From: Flemingiibacterium sp045579105
GTDB lineage: Bacteria; Bacillota; Clostridia; Oscillospirales; CAG-272
Assembly: GCA_045579105.1 (NCBI GenBank)
Contig: JAZNLM010000096.1
Location: forward strand, 1-10,090
Length of the DNA: 10,090 nucleotides
Direction: 5' to 3'
The notes under the pieces were generated by a model. The model was given only the letters and a program-made list of their open reading frames with translations, was not told the DNA's origin and searched no databases. Of this stretch, positions 1 to 6,934 are shown in pieces (the first letter of the stretch is position 1; every line of letters starts with the position of its first letter). The position numbers and the translations under genes were made by a program.

Positions 1-922
1 TGGCTCACAGAACGACATGGCTACGATCCGACTTGTGCTGACGAGGAAGCCCCGACATATATGCAAAGGTCCTATCACAGCTTCTTTCCGAGGTATCCGT
101 ACCCGTATATGAGTGTGACTATTTTGACGGCAGAGTAGTTGAAGAGGCACCTGAAGAGGCATTTACCGAGGAAAGTAATCAGCTTCTCTCGCACGGTCAT
201 TTAAGCCCAACTACAGACTTATCTTAGGCTAAGTTTTTTCTGGTATGCTTGCAAAAATCAAGGCTAAGGCAGTAGAGAAGGGCTATGAGGAATCAAAAAT
301 CTTTGCTGAAAATGCCGAAAATGTGATTTTTGCAATTAAGGTGTACTGTGAGCGTTATGCCGCAGAAGCGCGCAAAATGTGCAAGACCGAAATTGCGAAC
401 GCGCAGATATACAGGCTATAGCTGGCAAAAAGATGTCGGCTAATTTCAGAAGAATTCTTCGTAATTTCTACGTTCTCAACGGACTGCTTCTTTCGTACAG
501 TGCGCTTGAGTGCAGCTGTCATAACGACAGAAAGCGCCCTACAACTATCTGCGCAACTTTCGGCGACTCGCTTTACGTTATCGACAAGCTTGTGTTTAAG
601 GAAAAGCGCTTTACTTATGCCGAGCTTGTGGAAATACTTAAAAACAACTTTTGAGCGTGCCGGCACAGGTGGACTCAATCTGACCTTCAGCAAAAAGCAG
701 AGGCCTGAAACATTCAAGGTACTCACACTCTCATATTCTGCCCTCGGCGGATCTCACATTGGAACGAGTGTTATTGACCGCGAAATTCTGTGAGATGCTA
801 TGAAGTCTCCCGAGAGATACAAGAGCCTAACCGTTTGTCTTTACGGTTTTTCGGAGTATTTTATGGGTCTTCCCGAGTGTCAACAACTCGCTTTAATTAA
901 CAGAACGGAGTATAACTTATGA
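1..922 (+). pseudogene. Glycyl radical enzyme (pyruvate formate-lyase family), decayed, 5' end outside window
   Basis: Conceptual translation jumps between frames but gives successive GRE-like pieces. Frame 1 over about 1-68 passes into frame 3 to about 222, which reads ...KVLSQLLSEV...FDGRV...SHGHLSPTTDL. Frame 2 over about 236-409 gives SGMLAKIKAKAVEKGYEESK and a following helix. Frame 1 to 654 includes LYVIDKLVFKEKRFTYAELV, and frame 2 from 650 to 922 is the C-terminal glycyl-radical domain (GLNLTFS, ALGGSHIGTSVIDREIL, DAMKSPERYKSLTV, LYGFSEYF). There are at least four frame changes plus an in-frame TGA at 791-793. Intact family members are about 750-850 residues; only about 300 codons remain, and I cannot find the thiyl-cysteine loop. 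The glycine of the radical loop (LYGF) survives, but the usual arginine before it reads as cysteine. The terminal TGA (920-922) overlaps the activase ATG. Substrate cannot be told. Sequencing error could explain a frameshift but not the missing middle. Confidence -1.
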
Positions 923-1821
923 TAGGTACTGTATTCAATGTGCAGAAATTCTGTACAAGCGACGGACCAGGTATACGCACGGTGGTTTTCTTAAAGGGCT
1001 GTCCCTTGCGCTGTGCGTGGTGTCATAACGCCGAATCGCAGAGAAAAACAAGTGAGCTCATGTATCATGGCGACAAGTGCGTTTATTGCGGCAAATGCGC
1101 CGTTGTGTGTGAGCAAGGTGTTCACATTGTAAACGGCACTACTCACACGCTTGAACGCGACAAGTGTATTTCGTGTGGTAAATGCGTAGAAGCGTGTCTT
1201 ACAGATGCACTTGAGCTTAAGGGAACAAATGTGACAGTCGACGAGATTATTGCCGACGTTATGAAGGATAAGGTCTTTTACGATAACTCCGGCGGCGGTA
1301 TTACACTTTCGGGCGGTGAGCCGACGGCACAGCTTGATTTTACGCTTGCTCTCCTGAAAGCAGCAAGGAATAATGGACTTCATACAGCTATTGAAACCTG
1401 CGGTTACACAAGCGCGGAAAACATCAAAGCTGTTGCCGAGCACGTTGATTTATTTCTTTACGACGTAAAGCACACAGACAGTGCGCTCCACGAGAAGTAT
1501 ACAGGCGTGCCGAACGAGCGCATACTAGAAAACTTGCGCCTTATCGACAGTATGGGGAAGAAAATCGTTATCCGCACACCGATTATTCCTGATGTTAACG
1601 ATACAGATGAGCATTTTACAGCACTTGCCGCACTTGCGAGTGAACTCAAAAATGTGGAAAAGCTCGAAATAGAGCCGTACCACGACCTTGGGAACGCTAA
1701 GTACGAACAGCTCGGCGAGAGCGTTGAAACTCACACCTTCCGAGTACCGGAAAAGGCAGAGGTTGATGTGTGGCGCGAAAAAATCGCGGCGCAGACCAGT
1801 GTACCCGTTACAGTTGCATAA
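919..1821 (+). CDS. Glycyl-radical enzyme activating protein (radical SAM activase with ferredoxin insert)
   Basis: This 300-residue protein belongs to the pyruvate formate-lyase activase-like radical SAM family. Such enzymes reductively cleave S-adenosylmethionine at a [4Fe-4S] cluster and abstract a hydrogen from the glycine of a partner GRE, in the anaerobic cytoplasm. The radical SAM motif CPLRCAWC supplies Cys28, Cys32 and Cys35. A two-cluster ferredoxin insert follows: Cys54/57/60/64 (CVYCGKCAVVC) and Cys83/86/89/93 (CISCGKCVEAC). The SAM-binding LSGGEP is at 130-135, and an ETCGY strand lies farther on. The insert is typical of activases for diol-dehydratase-like or decarboxylase GREs rather than of the short PFL activase. 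ATG 919 is supported by GGAG at 907-910 and by the ATGA overlap with the GRE remnant, which marks an operon. The gene looks intact although its upstream substrate gene is dead, so it may be recently orphaned or serve a GRE elsewhere. Family assignment is firm, substrate unknown. Confidence -1.
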   Translation: MIGTVFNVQKFCTSDGPGIRTVVFLKGCPLRCAWCHNAESQRKTSELMYHGDKCVYCGKCAVVCEQGVHIVNGTTHTLERDKCISCGKCVEACLTDALELKGTNVTVDEIIADVMKDKVFYDNSGGGITLSGGEPTAQLDFTLALLKAARNNGLHTAIETCGYTSAENIKAVAEHVDLFLYDVKHTDSALHEKYTGVPNERILENLRLIDSMGKKIVIRTPIIPDVNDTDEHFTALAALASELKNVEKLEIEPYHDLGNAKYEQLGESVETHTFRVPEKAEVDVWREKIAAQTSVPVTVA

Positions 1822-1825
1822 AATT

Positions 1826-1856
1826 ACACCCGACGGTAAGTCCGTCGGGTGTTTTA
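1826..1856. terminator. Bidirectional intrinsic terminator between convergent units
   Basis: ACACCCGACGG (1826-1836) pairs perfectly with CCGTCGGGTGT (1842-1852) around a 5-nt loop, and the + strand continues into TTTT. It starts 4 bases after the activase stop. On the - strand the same stem is followed by a weaker AATTTTA stretch and lies just beyond the viral cassette, so it may stop transcription from both sides. Confidence -1.
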
Positions 1857-1863
1857 GTTACGC

Positions 1864-1962
1864 TTACTCGTTCGCAAGCTCTTCAAGTTTTGTGTTAAGC
1901 TGTGTTGCAAATACGGTAAAGTAGTCGGACCGCGAAGATTCAGCAGCTAGCAGTTCGTTTTT
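1864..1962 (-). pseudogene. In-frame 32-codon tail behind the stop of the last cassette gene
   Basis: Directly after the TAA at 1963-1965 the same frame stays open for 32 codons and ends at TAA 1864-1866. The reading is protein-like: it contains ELLAAE, then SDYFTVFATQ and ends KLEELANE. It has no start codon or ribosome site of its own. Either a single nonsense change (AAA to TAA) shortened the upstream gene, or this is the 3' scrap of a further gene lost by deletion. Chance is also possible over so short a stretch. Confidence -1.
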
Positions 1963-2235
1963 TTAAAACTTATCGCTTTCCATACTCTTCAGTATCTTCG
2001 GCAGATTTCGTCTTACCTGCTCACGGCTCATCGCTCGAACGTCGGCGGCAGTGAAAAACGCCGCACCTTGACCGTCATCATCTACCTTGCCCGTGGAGCG
2101 AGCCGCGTTTGTGGCATTAACCTCATCGGGCGAGGGAGTGGACGCTTTAGGCTCATTTACAGCAGTAGGTTTTGTTGATACTACAGTTTCCTCTGCTGAT
2201 TCAGCTACGTCCATGGTGTTTACTTCATTACACAC
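1963..2235 (-). CDS. Small acidic virion or assembly protein, scaffold-like (tentative)
   Basis: Starting at the GTG on 2235-2233 gives 90 residues. That start has AAGGAGG at 2251-2245 with a 9-base spacer, inside the portal's last codons, and overlaps the portal stop. An ATG at 2214-2212 is in frame but has no ribosome site. The N-terminal two thirds is rich in Ala, Glu, Asp, Ser, Thr and Pro and probably unstructured. The C-terminus is a basic amphipathic helix, FFTAADVRAMSREQVRRNLP followed by KILKSMES. An unstructured acidic body with a basic C-terminal helix, placed next to the portal, fits a capsid scaffold or minor head protein. It is much shorter than usual scaffolds (150-300 residues). 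Function is inferred from composition and position only. Confidence -1.
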   Translation of the reverse strand: MCNEVNTMDVAESAEETVVSTKPTAVNEPKASTPSPDEVNATNAARSTGKVDDDGQGAAFFTAADVRAMSREQVRRNLPKILKSMESDKF

Positions 2236-3760
2236 TTTGTTTTTCCTCCTTAAGTTCAGAAATAAGCGTGTCACGACCAGGGATAATACCATCGGGCATT
2301 CTTTCAAGATACTGCACGAGCGTTATGTGACCACCATCAAGCAGCTTGGAAAGCTCGGCAAGCGCCGATGCCTTTGAGTAGCGTGAGGACGCGCCAACGT
2401 CAACTCTTGCAGAGATAAGCTCTTCGCGAAGCACTCTGCAATCAAGCGCCTTTGCATCTCCTTCACGGCAAAGCACCATTCTTCCGTCCGCGTAATATGC
2501 GCAGATAAAGTCTATCCATATAGCCGCGAGTTCCTCAAGGCAAGCGTAAAGTGCGGCACGTACGGGATCGAGTGACACTGCGTTTATCTCCTGAAGCGCG
2601 ATTATTGCAGACGTATTTGTGGGGGCGGCATCGCCGAGAGAAGCATCTGTTGCACCCATACTGTTTTTTGTGTGCATTACAACATCGTCGATTATGTCGG
2701 CGAAATTTTCGCTCATTTCTCCGGGACTTATGGTTGAAGCAACACTGGTAAGATCGCCGCCAACAACACCAATAGCTTGACCTACCTCGTTAGTCCATTC
2801 GGGAATACGCGTTTTATCGTACACTACTTTAGAGAATGCGGTGTCGATCATGTGCTTCATCAAAAGCGCGTATGCCTTGTTGATGTACTTCTGATTTTGG
2901 ATAAGCTGTGCCATTGGCGATGTACCGTGATAAGAATTTTTTGTAGGAGTCCAGTTGAACATACAAATAGGATACATACGAAGCCCTGTTGAAACGCGCT
3001 TAATTGGCACGTCGCGCGTGTGCTTCTCAAATTGAACGTATCCGTTTTCATCGCGTGTGAATTTGATTATATATGTAGCTTTCTCACAGGAAACATCGGG
3101 ATTTTCGTGCATGGCATAGTCACCGGCACCAAAGTGAAGATCGCCGTCGGGACGTATCTTTTCAACCATTTCGCGGCTAACACCTGCTGAAATTGCCTCT
3201 GAACGAAGCTTTAAAACACTTTCTCGTCCAGAAACGATAACGTATTCCTGCGACTGAATGTCAGCAGAGTTTACATTAGCTACAAAAAGATTTGTTGTAT
3301 CAAGCGTTACTGTGACAAAATCGCCCGTGTACGCCTGGCCTGTACGCACCGTTGGATCCCAATATGTAAAGAATATGCCGTCGCCTGAGAGTACCGCATC
3401 ACGGAGAGCAGAGCGTATGACGCGGTCAAGTCTGCACTTTTCCCAGCGAAATGACGCATGCTCGTTGAGTAGCGCTACGGCACTTGTTATGCGTTCACGG
3501 TGAGCTTCGCTCGAAACAAACGGCAAATTTTCGTCTGAAAAGGTCATATCAATATTGTCTTTTGCAATTTGCGAGATGTAGTAGTCAGCGATACGTCTGA
3601 TGTAGTTGAAAACGGGAGTGGGGAGTCCGCCCGAAACGACGGATTTCCACTGATCACCTCGGTAGAATCGTTCACATTGCGTGTAGTTTTCGTAAAGCCC
3701 GATACGACGGTTGTATTCACGTCCTGCTTCAAACTGTCGCCAGGCTAAATTATCTTTCAT
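2228..3760 (-). CDS. Phage portal protein
   Basis: A 510-residue protein of the portal type found in P22-like and related podovirus genomes. Portals form the dodecameric ring at one capsid vertex through which the terminase pumps DNA and to which the adaptor and tail bind. The N-terminus has the recurrent portal pattern (YENYTQCERFYRGDQW, about 23-38), then a helical YIRRIADYYISQIAKDNI block. The body ends in a long helix with MPDGIIPGRDTLISELKEE. The internal stretch about STISPGEMSENFADIIDDVV and NTSAIIALQE resembles the wing/stem helices of clostridial phage portals. The ATG at 3760 has AAAGGAG at 3774-3768 with a 7-base spacer, overlapping the preceding small gene. Size and intactness argue for a usable protein. 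Position is unusual: portal normally precedes the coat gene, here it follows the nozzle gene. Identity rests on pattern recognition and context, not on a search. Confidence -1.
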   Translation of the reverse strand: MKDNLAWRQFEAGREYNRRIGLYENYTQCERFYRGDQWKSVVSGGLPTPVFNYIRRIADYYISQIAKDNIDMTFSDENLPFVSSEAHRERITSAVALLNEHASFRWEKCRLDRVIRSALRDAVLSGDGIFFTYWDPTVRTGQAYTGDFVTVTLDTTNLFVANVNSADIQSQEYVIVSGRESVLKLRSEAISAGVSREMVEKIRPDGDLHFGAGDYAMHENPDVSCEKATYIIKFTRDENGYVQFEKHTRDVPIKRVSTGLRMYPICMFNWTPTKNSYHGTSPMAQLIQNQKYINKAYALLMKHMIDTAFSKVVYDKTRIPEWTNEVGQAIGVVGGDLTSVASTISPGEMSENFADIIDDVVMHTKNSMGATDASLGDAAPTNTSAIIALQEINAVSLDPVRAALYACLEELAAIWIDFICAYYADGRMVLCREGDAKALDCRVLREELISARVDVGASSRYSKASALAELSKLLDGGHITLVQYLERMPDGIIPGRDTLISELKEEKQSV

Positions 3761-3773
3761 TCAAAAGCTCCTT

Positions 3774-3917
3774 TCAGTAGTAGAGAATACTTTTCATAGC
3801 ATCCTCTGGGGTTTGCGTAGATTTTTCCTTGCGTCTTTTTGCAGAAGTGATAAGCGACAGCGCGAAATAAAAGAAAGCGCCGCAAACAAACCCTAGCAAA
3901 TATATTAAAGCTATCAT
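3774..3917 (-). CDS. 47-residue single-span membrane protein
   Basis: ATG at 3917-3915 overlaps the nozzle gene's TGA as ATGA. GGGAGG at 3929-3924 sits 6 bases upstream, inside the nozzle gene's last codons. The protein has one hydrophobic segment (about residues 2-25, LIYLLGFVCGAFFYFALSLI), then a basic stretch AKRRKEK and a short polar tail ending SILYY. The basic side suggests N-out, C-in orientation. The shape recalls tiny one-helix proteins in clostridial prophage structural operons (DUF3789-like), but I cannot show homology. A pinholin-like or portal-membrane role is possible, yet no endolysin accompanies it. The coupling signals make translation very likely; function is unknown. Confidence -1.
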   Translation of the reverse strand: MIALIYLLGFVCGAFFYFALSLITSAKRRKEKSTQTPEDAMKSILYY

Positions 3918-5593
3918 GCATTTCCTCCCATTGCTCTGTAGGATATCATAATCGAACGCAATTTAGTTTGCGGTGCACTCGGGGGTGAACTTACCCTGCA
4001 GATAACGTAATAGCAGTTACCAAGCCTTGCGTGTGTGCGTTTTACAATAGGCGTAGTATCTGAGGTATGGTTGTCTGCGCTCACCTCAAACGTAAATGAG
4101 CTGCCCTTGTCACTCTTTAGCGTACACTCAAACCTTGCCCCTTTACAACGTTCAAAGGCCGCGCCGAAACCGAATATCGTTTTCTCGACGAAGATATTGC
4201 CGAGATCGAGATTGTGGGTTTCAACATAGGCGACAAATCCCGTGCCGTGATCGAGCTGCTCACCAACCTTGAATACGCATATTTTGTTTGCTTCCGTAAA
4301 AGCGGATGCGTCCTGATAGGTGAAAAGTTTGGTTGGGTTAAATCCGCTGAAACGGTACCACTTTTTGTTTGTGAAGCTGTATACCGCAATAACTCCGCCG
4401 TTGTGACACCATATCTCGCGGTTAATGCGGTCTATGTGCAAGCGCACCTTTGAGTAATCGCCGCGAGGGACACCTACATTGTCTGGTATAGTCATAAGCT
4501 TTGTTGTATACTTGAACTCAACGGGATTGTAAGAGAGGGAATACAATCCAAATGAATTCATAAAGTATATTACGCCTTCATATGACACAACGCCCGAATT
4601 TTCGCTTATGCCGATATCCTTTTTCATCTCAACGAGCCTGAATCCCTTGAAAATTATATTTTCGCCAGATGTTCTAGTGTCCTCTGCGAGATAATAAGTC
4701 GACACATCTGTTATAACAAGAGTTTTTTCACCGAAGCGCGTGATGCAGCGTATTTTTTCTGAGTTTGGCGCGAAGAACACGTTTTCACGTGGATAGTAGG
4801 TACCGATATATGGAGTGTTGGGGTTAGGTTCAGAGAAAAACATCGCGCCTTCATCTGAATTGTAGAGCAAAACTCTTACCCCACTCTCACCCTCATAGAC
4901 ATAGGCATTCTTGCAAGCGAGGTACCGTTCTTTTTCAGGCGAGAAATAAGATGGGTTTATAGTATATTCGATGATAAAATATTCCTCACTCGAAAGAATG
5001 GACGTGTTTGAGAGTTTGACATTTGCCATACCATTGTTGTAGGTTACAGTAAAGTGAGATTTAGGGACAATAACACCGTCAAATCTTCTGATTTCTATCT
5101 CGGTAGGTTCACGTGATAGAGTATAATTTGTCGAAGTAGTTTTGAATTTAACAACCTCGTATACACGCGTGCTGATATTATTAAGCCCTTCTGCTACATA
5201 TTCATCATTGTCCGAGCGATAGAGGGGAATGTATTCACAGGATTTAAAAGTGGAAGTTCTTTCTTCATAAGAGTAAAATCTTCCGCCGCCTATTATGTAC
5301 AAAATTCCGGCATAAATATACATTATGCACGTTTCCTCATCACCGAAAACAGCTCCGGGAAGCTCACCAAGAAATAATGCCGAACTGTAGCGCAACTTAT
5401 AAAGCTTTGAACCTGCTACGACGTAGAGCATATCCGTACTTATAGGGCAACACCCGCGTACAAATCCGTCAAATTCGCCCAGTGAGATACAGCCATCACG
5501 CTTGGTTAAAGTTCCGTCTGCTGAAACTCTGAAGTTGTCAATGATAGCTGAGTCGGAAAAGTTGCTTATAACCGTTTCTTTAAGAGTGCTCAT
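3914..5593 (-). CDS. Tail nozzle / packaged-DNA stabilisation protein (P22 gp10 or T7 gp12-like)
   Basis: A 559-residue protein dominated by short beta-strands in repeating blades: DMLYVVAGSKLYKL, then YAGILYIIGGGRFYSYE, later GVIYFMNSFGLYSL and GGVIAVYSFTNKKWYRFSG. The N-terminus carries a NFRVSADGTLTKRDG segment (20-34), matching the 'variables plus rough constant' opening seen in podovirus nozzle or stabilisation proteins that list a molecule's own propeller strands. These proteins close the channel below portal and adaptor. Adjacent placement to the adaptor-like gene agrees. The ATG overlaps the adaptor's TGA (ATGA at 5593-5590) with AAAGAGGTG upstream; the 3' end overlaps the small membrane gene in the same way. 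No tail-fibre or lyase-type C-terminal domain is visible. A structural spike is the main alternative. Confidence -1.
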   Translation of the reverse strand: MSTLKETVISNFSDSAIIDNFRVSADGTLTKRDGCISLGEFDGFVRGCCPISTDMLYVVAGSKLYKLRYSSALFLGELPGAVFGDEETCIMYIYAGILYIIGGGRFYSYEERTSTFKSCEYIPLYRSDNDEYVAEGLNNISTRVYEVVKFKTTSTNYTLSREPTEIEIRRFDGVIVPKSHFTVTYNNGMANVKLSNTSILSSEEYFIIEYTINPSYFSPEKERYLACKNAYVYEGESGVRVLLYNSDEGAMFFSEPNPNTPYIGTYYPRENVFFAPNSEKIRCITRFGEKTLVITDVSTYYLAEDTRTSGENIIFKGFRLVEMKKDIGISENSGVVSYEGVIYFMNSFGLYSLSYNPVEFKYTTKLMTIPDNVGVPRGDYSKVRLHIDRINREIWCHNGGVIAVYSFTNKKWYRFSGFNPTKLFTYQDASAFTEANKICVFKVGEQLDHGTGFVAYVETHNLDLGNIFVEKTIFGFGAAFERCKGARFECTLKSDKGSSFTFEVSADNHTSDTTPIVKRTHARLGNCYYVICRVSSPPSAPQTKLRSIMISYRAMGGNA

Positions 5594-5964
5594 ACAAAGT
5601 ACACCTCTTTAATAGATCCTATTGTAGAGCCGGTTGAGGCTATATTTTTCTTTTCTTCTTCAGCACGAGTCTTCAAAAGAACCGAAACATTCGGAAGTTT
5701 GTCGATTATAAGCAGGGAAGCGATTTCGAGTGCTGCCGGAAGCATGAGGCTTTCGTGAAGTAAAAAACGTGTGTCGAGCGTCTCTATAAAGAATTTAGCT
5801 GCTTCGATAGGGGCGCCACCTAGATTTAAGTGAAGCGGGTAAAGACTCGTATTAATGTGTGCGAACAGTCTTTCGGCTCTTTTCTGATAATCGGCAGTAG
5901 CGGAAGTATTTTCAGCTTCGCCTATCATTGAAAGAGCCACGAGATATACATCGAAATAGGTCAT
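5590..5964 (-). CDS. Head-tail adaptor-like protein
   Basis: This 124-residue, largely helical protein starts at ATG 5964-5962 with AAAGGAG at 5977-5971 and a 6-base spacer. Its order (YFDVYLVALSMIGEAE, then LPAALEIASLLIIDKLPNV and a charged KTRAEEEKK helix) resembles small connector or adaptor proteins, which pack as a helical ring under the portal (P22 gp4, T7 gp11 class). It lies between the coat and nozzle genes, where adaptor genes sit in P22 and T7. It is shorter than those (about 166-196 residues). The stop overlaps the nozzle start, so the two are probably translated together. Function is inferred from neighbours and fold pattern; no diagnostic motif is visible. Confidence -1.
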   Translation of the reverse strand: MTYFDVYLVALSMIGEAENTSATADYQKRAERLFAHINTSLYPLHLNLGGAPIEAAKFFIETLDTRFLLHESLMLPAALEIASLLIIDKLPNVSVLLKTRAEEEKKNIASTGSTIGSIKEVYFV

Positions 5965-5987
5965 TTCTATCTCCTTTCAATACCACA

Positions 5988-6020
5988 ACAAGCAGCAAGG
6001 GCACGGCCCCTGCTGCTTGT
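5988..6020 (-). promoter_or_regulatory. Strong 15-bp RNA hairpin after the capsid gene
   Basis: On the - strand ACAAGCAGCAGGGGC and GCCCTTGCTGCTTGT pair over 15 bp with one G-U and a 3-nt loop. It starts 10 bases after the capsid stop and ends just before the adaptor ribosome site. No U-run follows, so full termination is unlikely. It fits a 3' stabiliser or partial attenuator that leaves capsid mRNA in excess of downstream minor-protein mRNA. Confidence -1.
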
Positions 6021-6030
6021 CGACGTGTGT

Positions 6031-6858
6031 TTATTCGCCAAGCGACATATCGAGTACCACGAATTCTTCGGGGTAAACGATCTTTGCGCCGTAAAGGTGA
6101 AGTCCCTTGATTGCATCTGCAAAACGGGTTTCGGGGCGGTATGCCTCAACCTCGTTGAGCTGTTCAGCGAATGCAACGGCACGCTTGGTGCGTGCGAGGC
6201 ACTTGTAAGTACCGTCTGCGCTTACTACATTCGGAGAAACGTAAACGTCAAATCCTATAAGCTTGCCGATAAGACCGTTCTCTAGTGCCGCGGTGTTCTC
6301 GCTGCCGTTGAGAATCTTTGCACGGAGAAGCACTGCCGCAACCTCAGGAGAGATTTCAAGACTGGTTGCGATGTTGCTGTTAACGCCGCTTTTTAAGAGA
6401 TGCTGACGCGCCATAACAACGTAGTCGATGATGTTATCAACGTTTACCGCGTCGCAGGCGAGAGTGTTACACTCGATTGCATCCTTGCAAAGGCCGTAAA
6501 CGTAGGAATCTGCAACATTTGCAAGAGCTGCCGCTGCCTGCTTCATTGCACCCTCCATAAGCTTTGGGTTGGTCTGCGCCTTGTCAATGTCGTCGATCTG
6601 GAAGTTAAAAGATTTTGCCTGATCGATAGTAAGGGTTACAGCTGCAGTCTGAAGTGTGTCGGGGGCGAGAAGATCGGTGTTTTTGTCGTAGTCGTATACG
6701 TTGATAGCTCCGATATTAGCTATCTGAACAGCCGAGCCCTTACCCTTGATGTCACCCTCGAAATCACGGTTACAGTTAGCAACGCCGATGTACTCGCGAT
6801 CAAGCTGGGAGAGAAGGGTTTCGCTCCAAACAGTGGAAATAAAATTGGTTACTGCCAT
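6031..6858 (-). CDS. Major capsid protein, P22-coat-like HK97 fold
   Basis: A 275-residue coat protein. Visible hallmarks are the early acidic-glycine strand region (GDIKGKGSAVQIANIG, about 35-50), FNFQIDDIDKAQ at 84-95, an alanine-rich spine-helix region after it, and the closing FADAIKGLHLYGAKIVYPEE from residue 246. The last of these is characteristic of P22-type coat proteins of podoviruses. Hundreds of copies would form the icosahedral shell. No N-terminal protease-processed delta domain is evident, so assembly should need a separate scaffold. ATG 6858-6856 is preceded by TGGAGGT (6874-6868) with a 9-base spacer, among the best ribosome sites here. It is flanked by RNA structures on both sides. 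Stop is TAA. Confidence in the family is high; the exact subgroup cannot be set by eye. Confidence -1.
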   Translation of the reverse strand: MAVTNFISTVWSETLLSQLDREYIGVANCNRDFEGDIKGKGSAVQIANIGAINVYDYDKNTDLLAPDTLQTAAVTLTIDQAKSFNFQIDDIDKAQTNPKLMEGAMKQAAAALANVADSYVYGLCKDAIECNTLACDAVNVDNIIDYVVMARQHLLKSGVNSNIATSLEISPEVAAVLLRAKILNGSENTAALENGLIGKLIGFDVYVSPNVVSADGTYKCLARTKRAVAFAEQLNEVEAYRPETRFADAIKGLHLYGAKIVYPEEFVVLDMSLGE

Positions 6859-6897
6859 GGTAAAGATACCTCCAAAATATATATTTATTTATATTAA

Positions 6898-6934
6898 CGC
6901 TCCGTTTCCGGATAACGGTGCGAGAATACCGTTA
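6898..6934 (-). promoter_or_regulatory. Two mutually exclusive hairpins between large terminase and capsid genes
   Basis: On the - strand TAACGGT (6934-6928, containing the terminase TAA stop) can pair perfectly with ACCGTTA (6919-6913). The same ACCGTT region can instead pair with AACGGAGCG (6906-6898), 9 bp with one mismatch. The two stems compete. A ribosome stopping at the terminase stop would cover the first arm. An AT-rich run (about 6875-6897) follows before the capsid ribosome site. The pairing is seen; an attenuator or processing role is inferred. Confidence -1.

Noticed and set aside
791..793. TGA in the GRE remnant as selenocysteine or recoded tryptophan
   Set aside because: Cassette genes use TGA as a normal stop with ATGA coupling, tryptophan is encoded by TGG, the TGA is not at a catalytic position, and the gene also has frameshifts and deletions.
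991..1443. Long antisense reading frame within the activase gene
   Set aside because: It is the shadow of the real radical SAM gene, with a cysteine-rich composition derived from the opposite strand and no ribosome site.
1957..1970. AAAAAAC slippery-type heptamer next to the stop of the last cassette gene, suggesting programmed frameshifting
   Set aside because: The coding-like sequence after the stop is in the same frame as before it, and both shifted frames end within a few codons, so a frameshift would not give a longer protein.
6400..6897. 165-codon frame on the + strand across the coat gene
   Set aside because: It lies antisense to a well supported coat gene and has no protein-family pattern or ribosome site.
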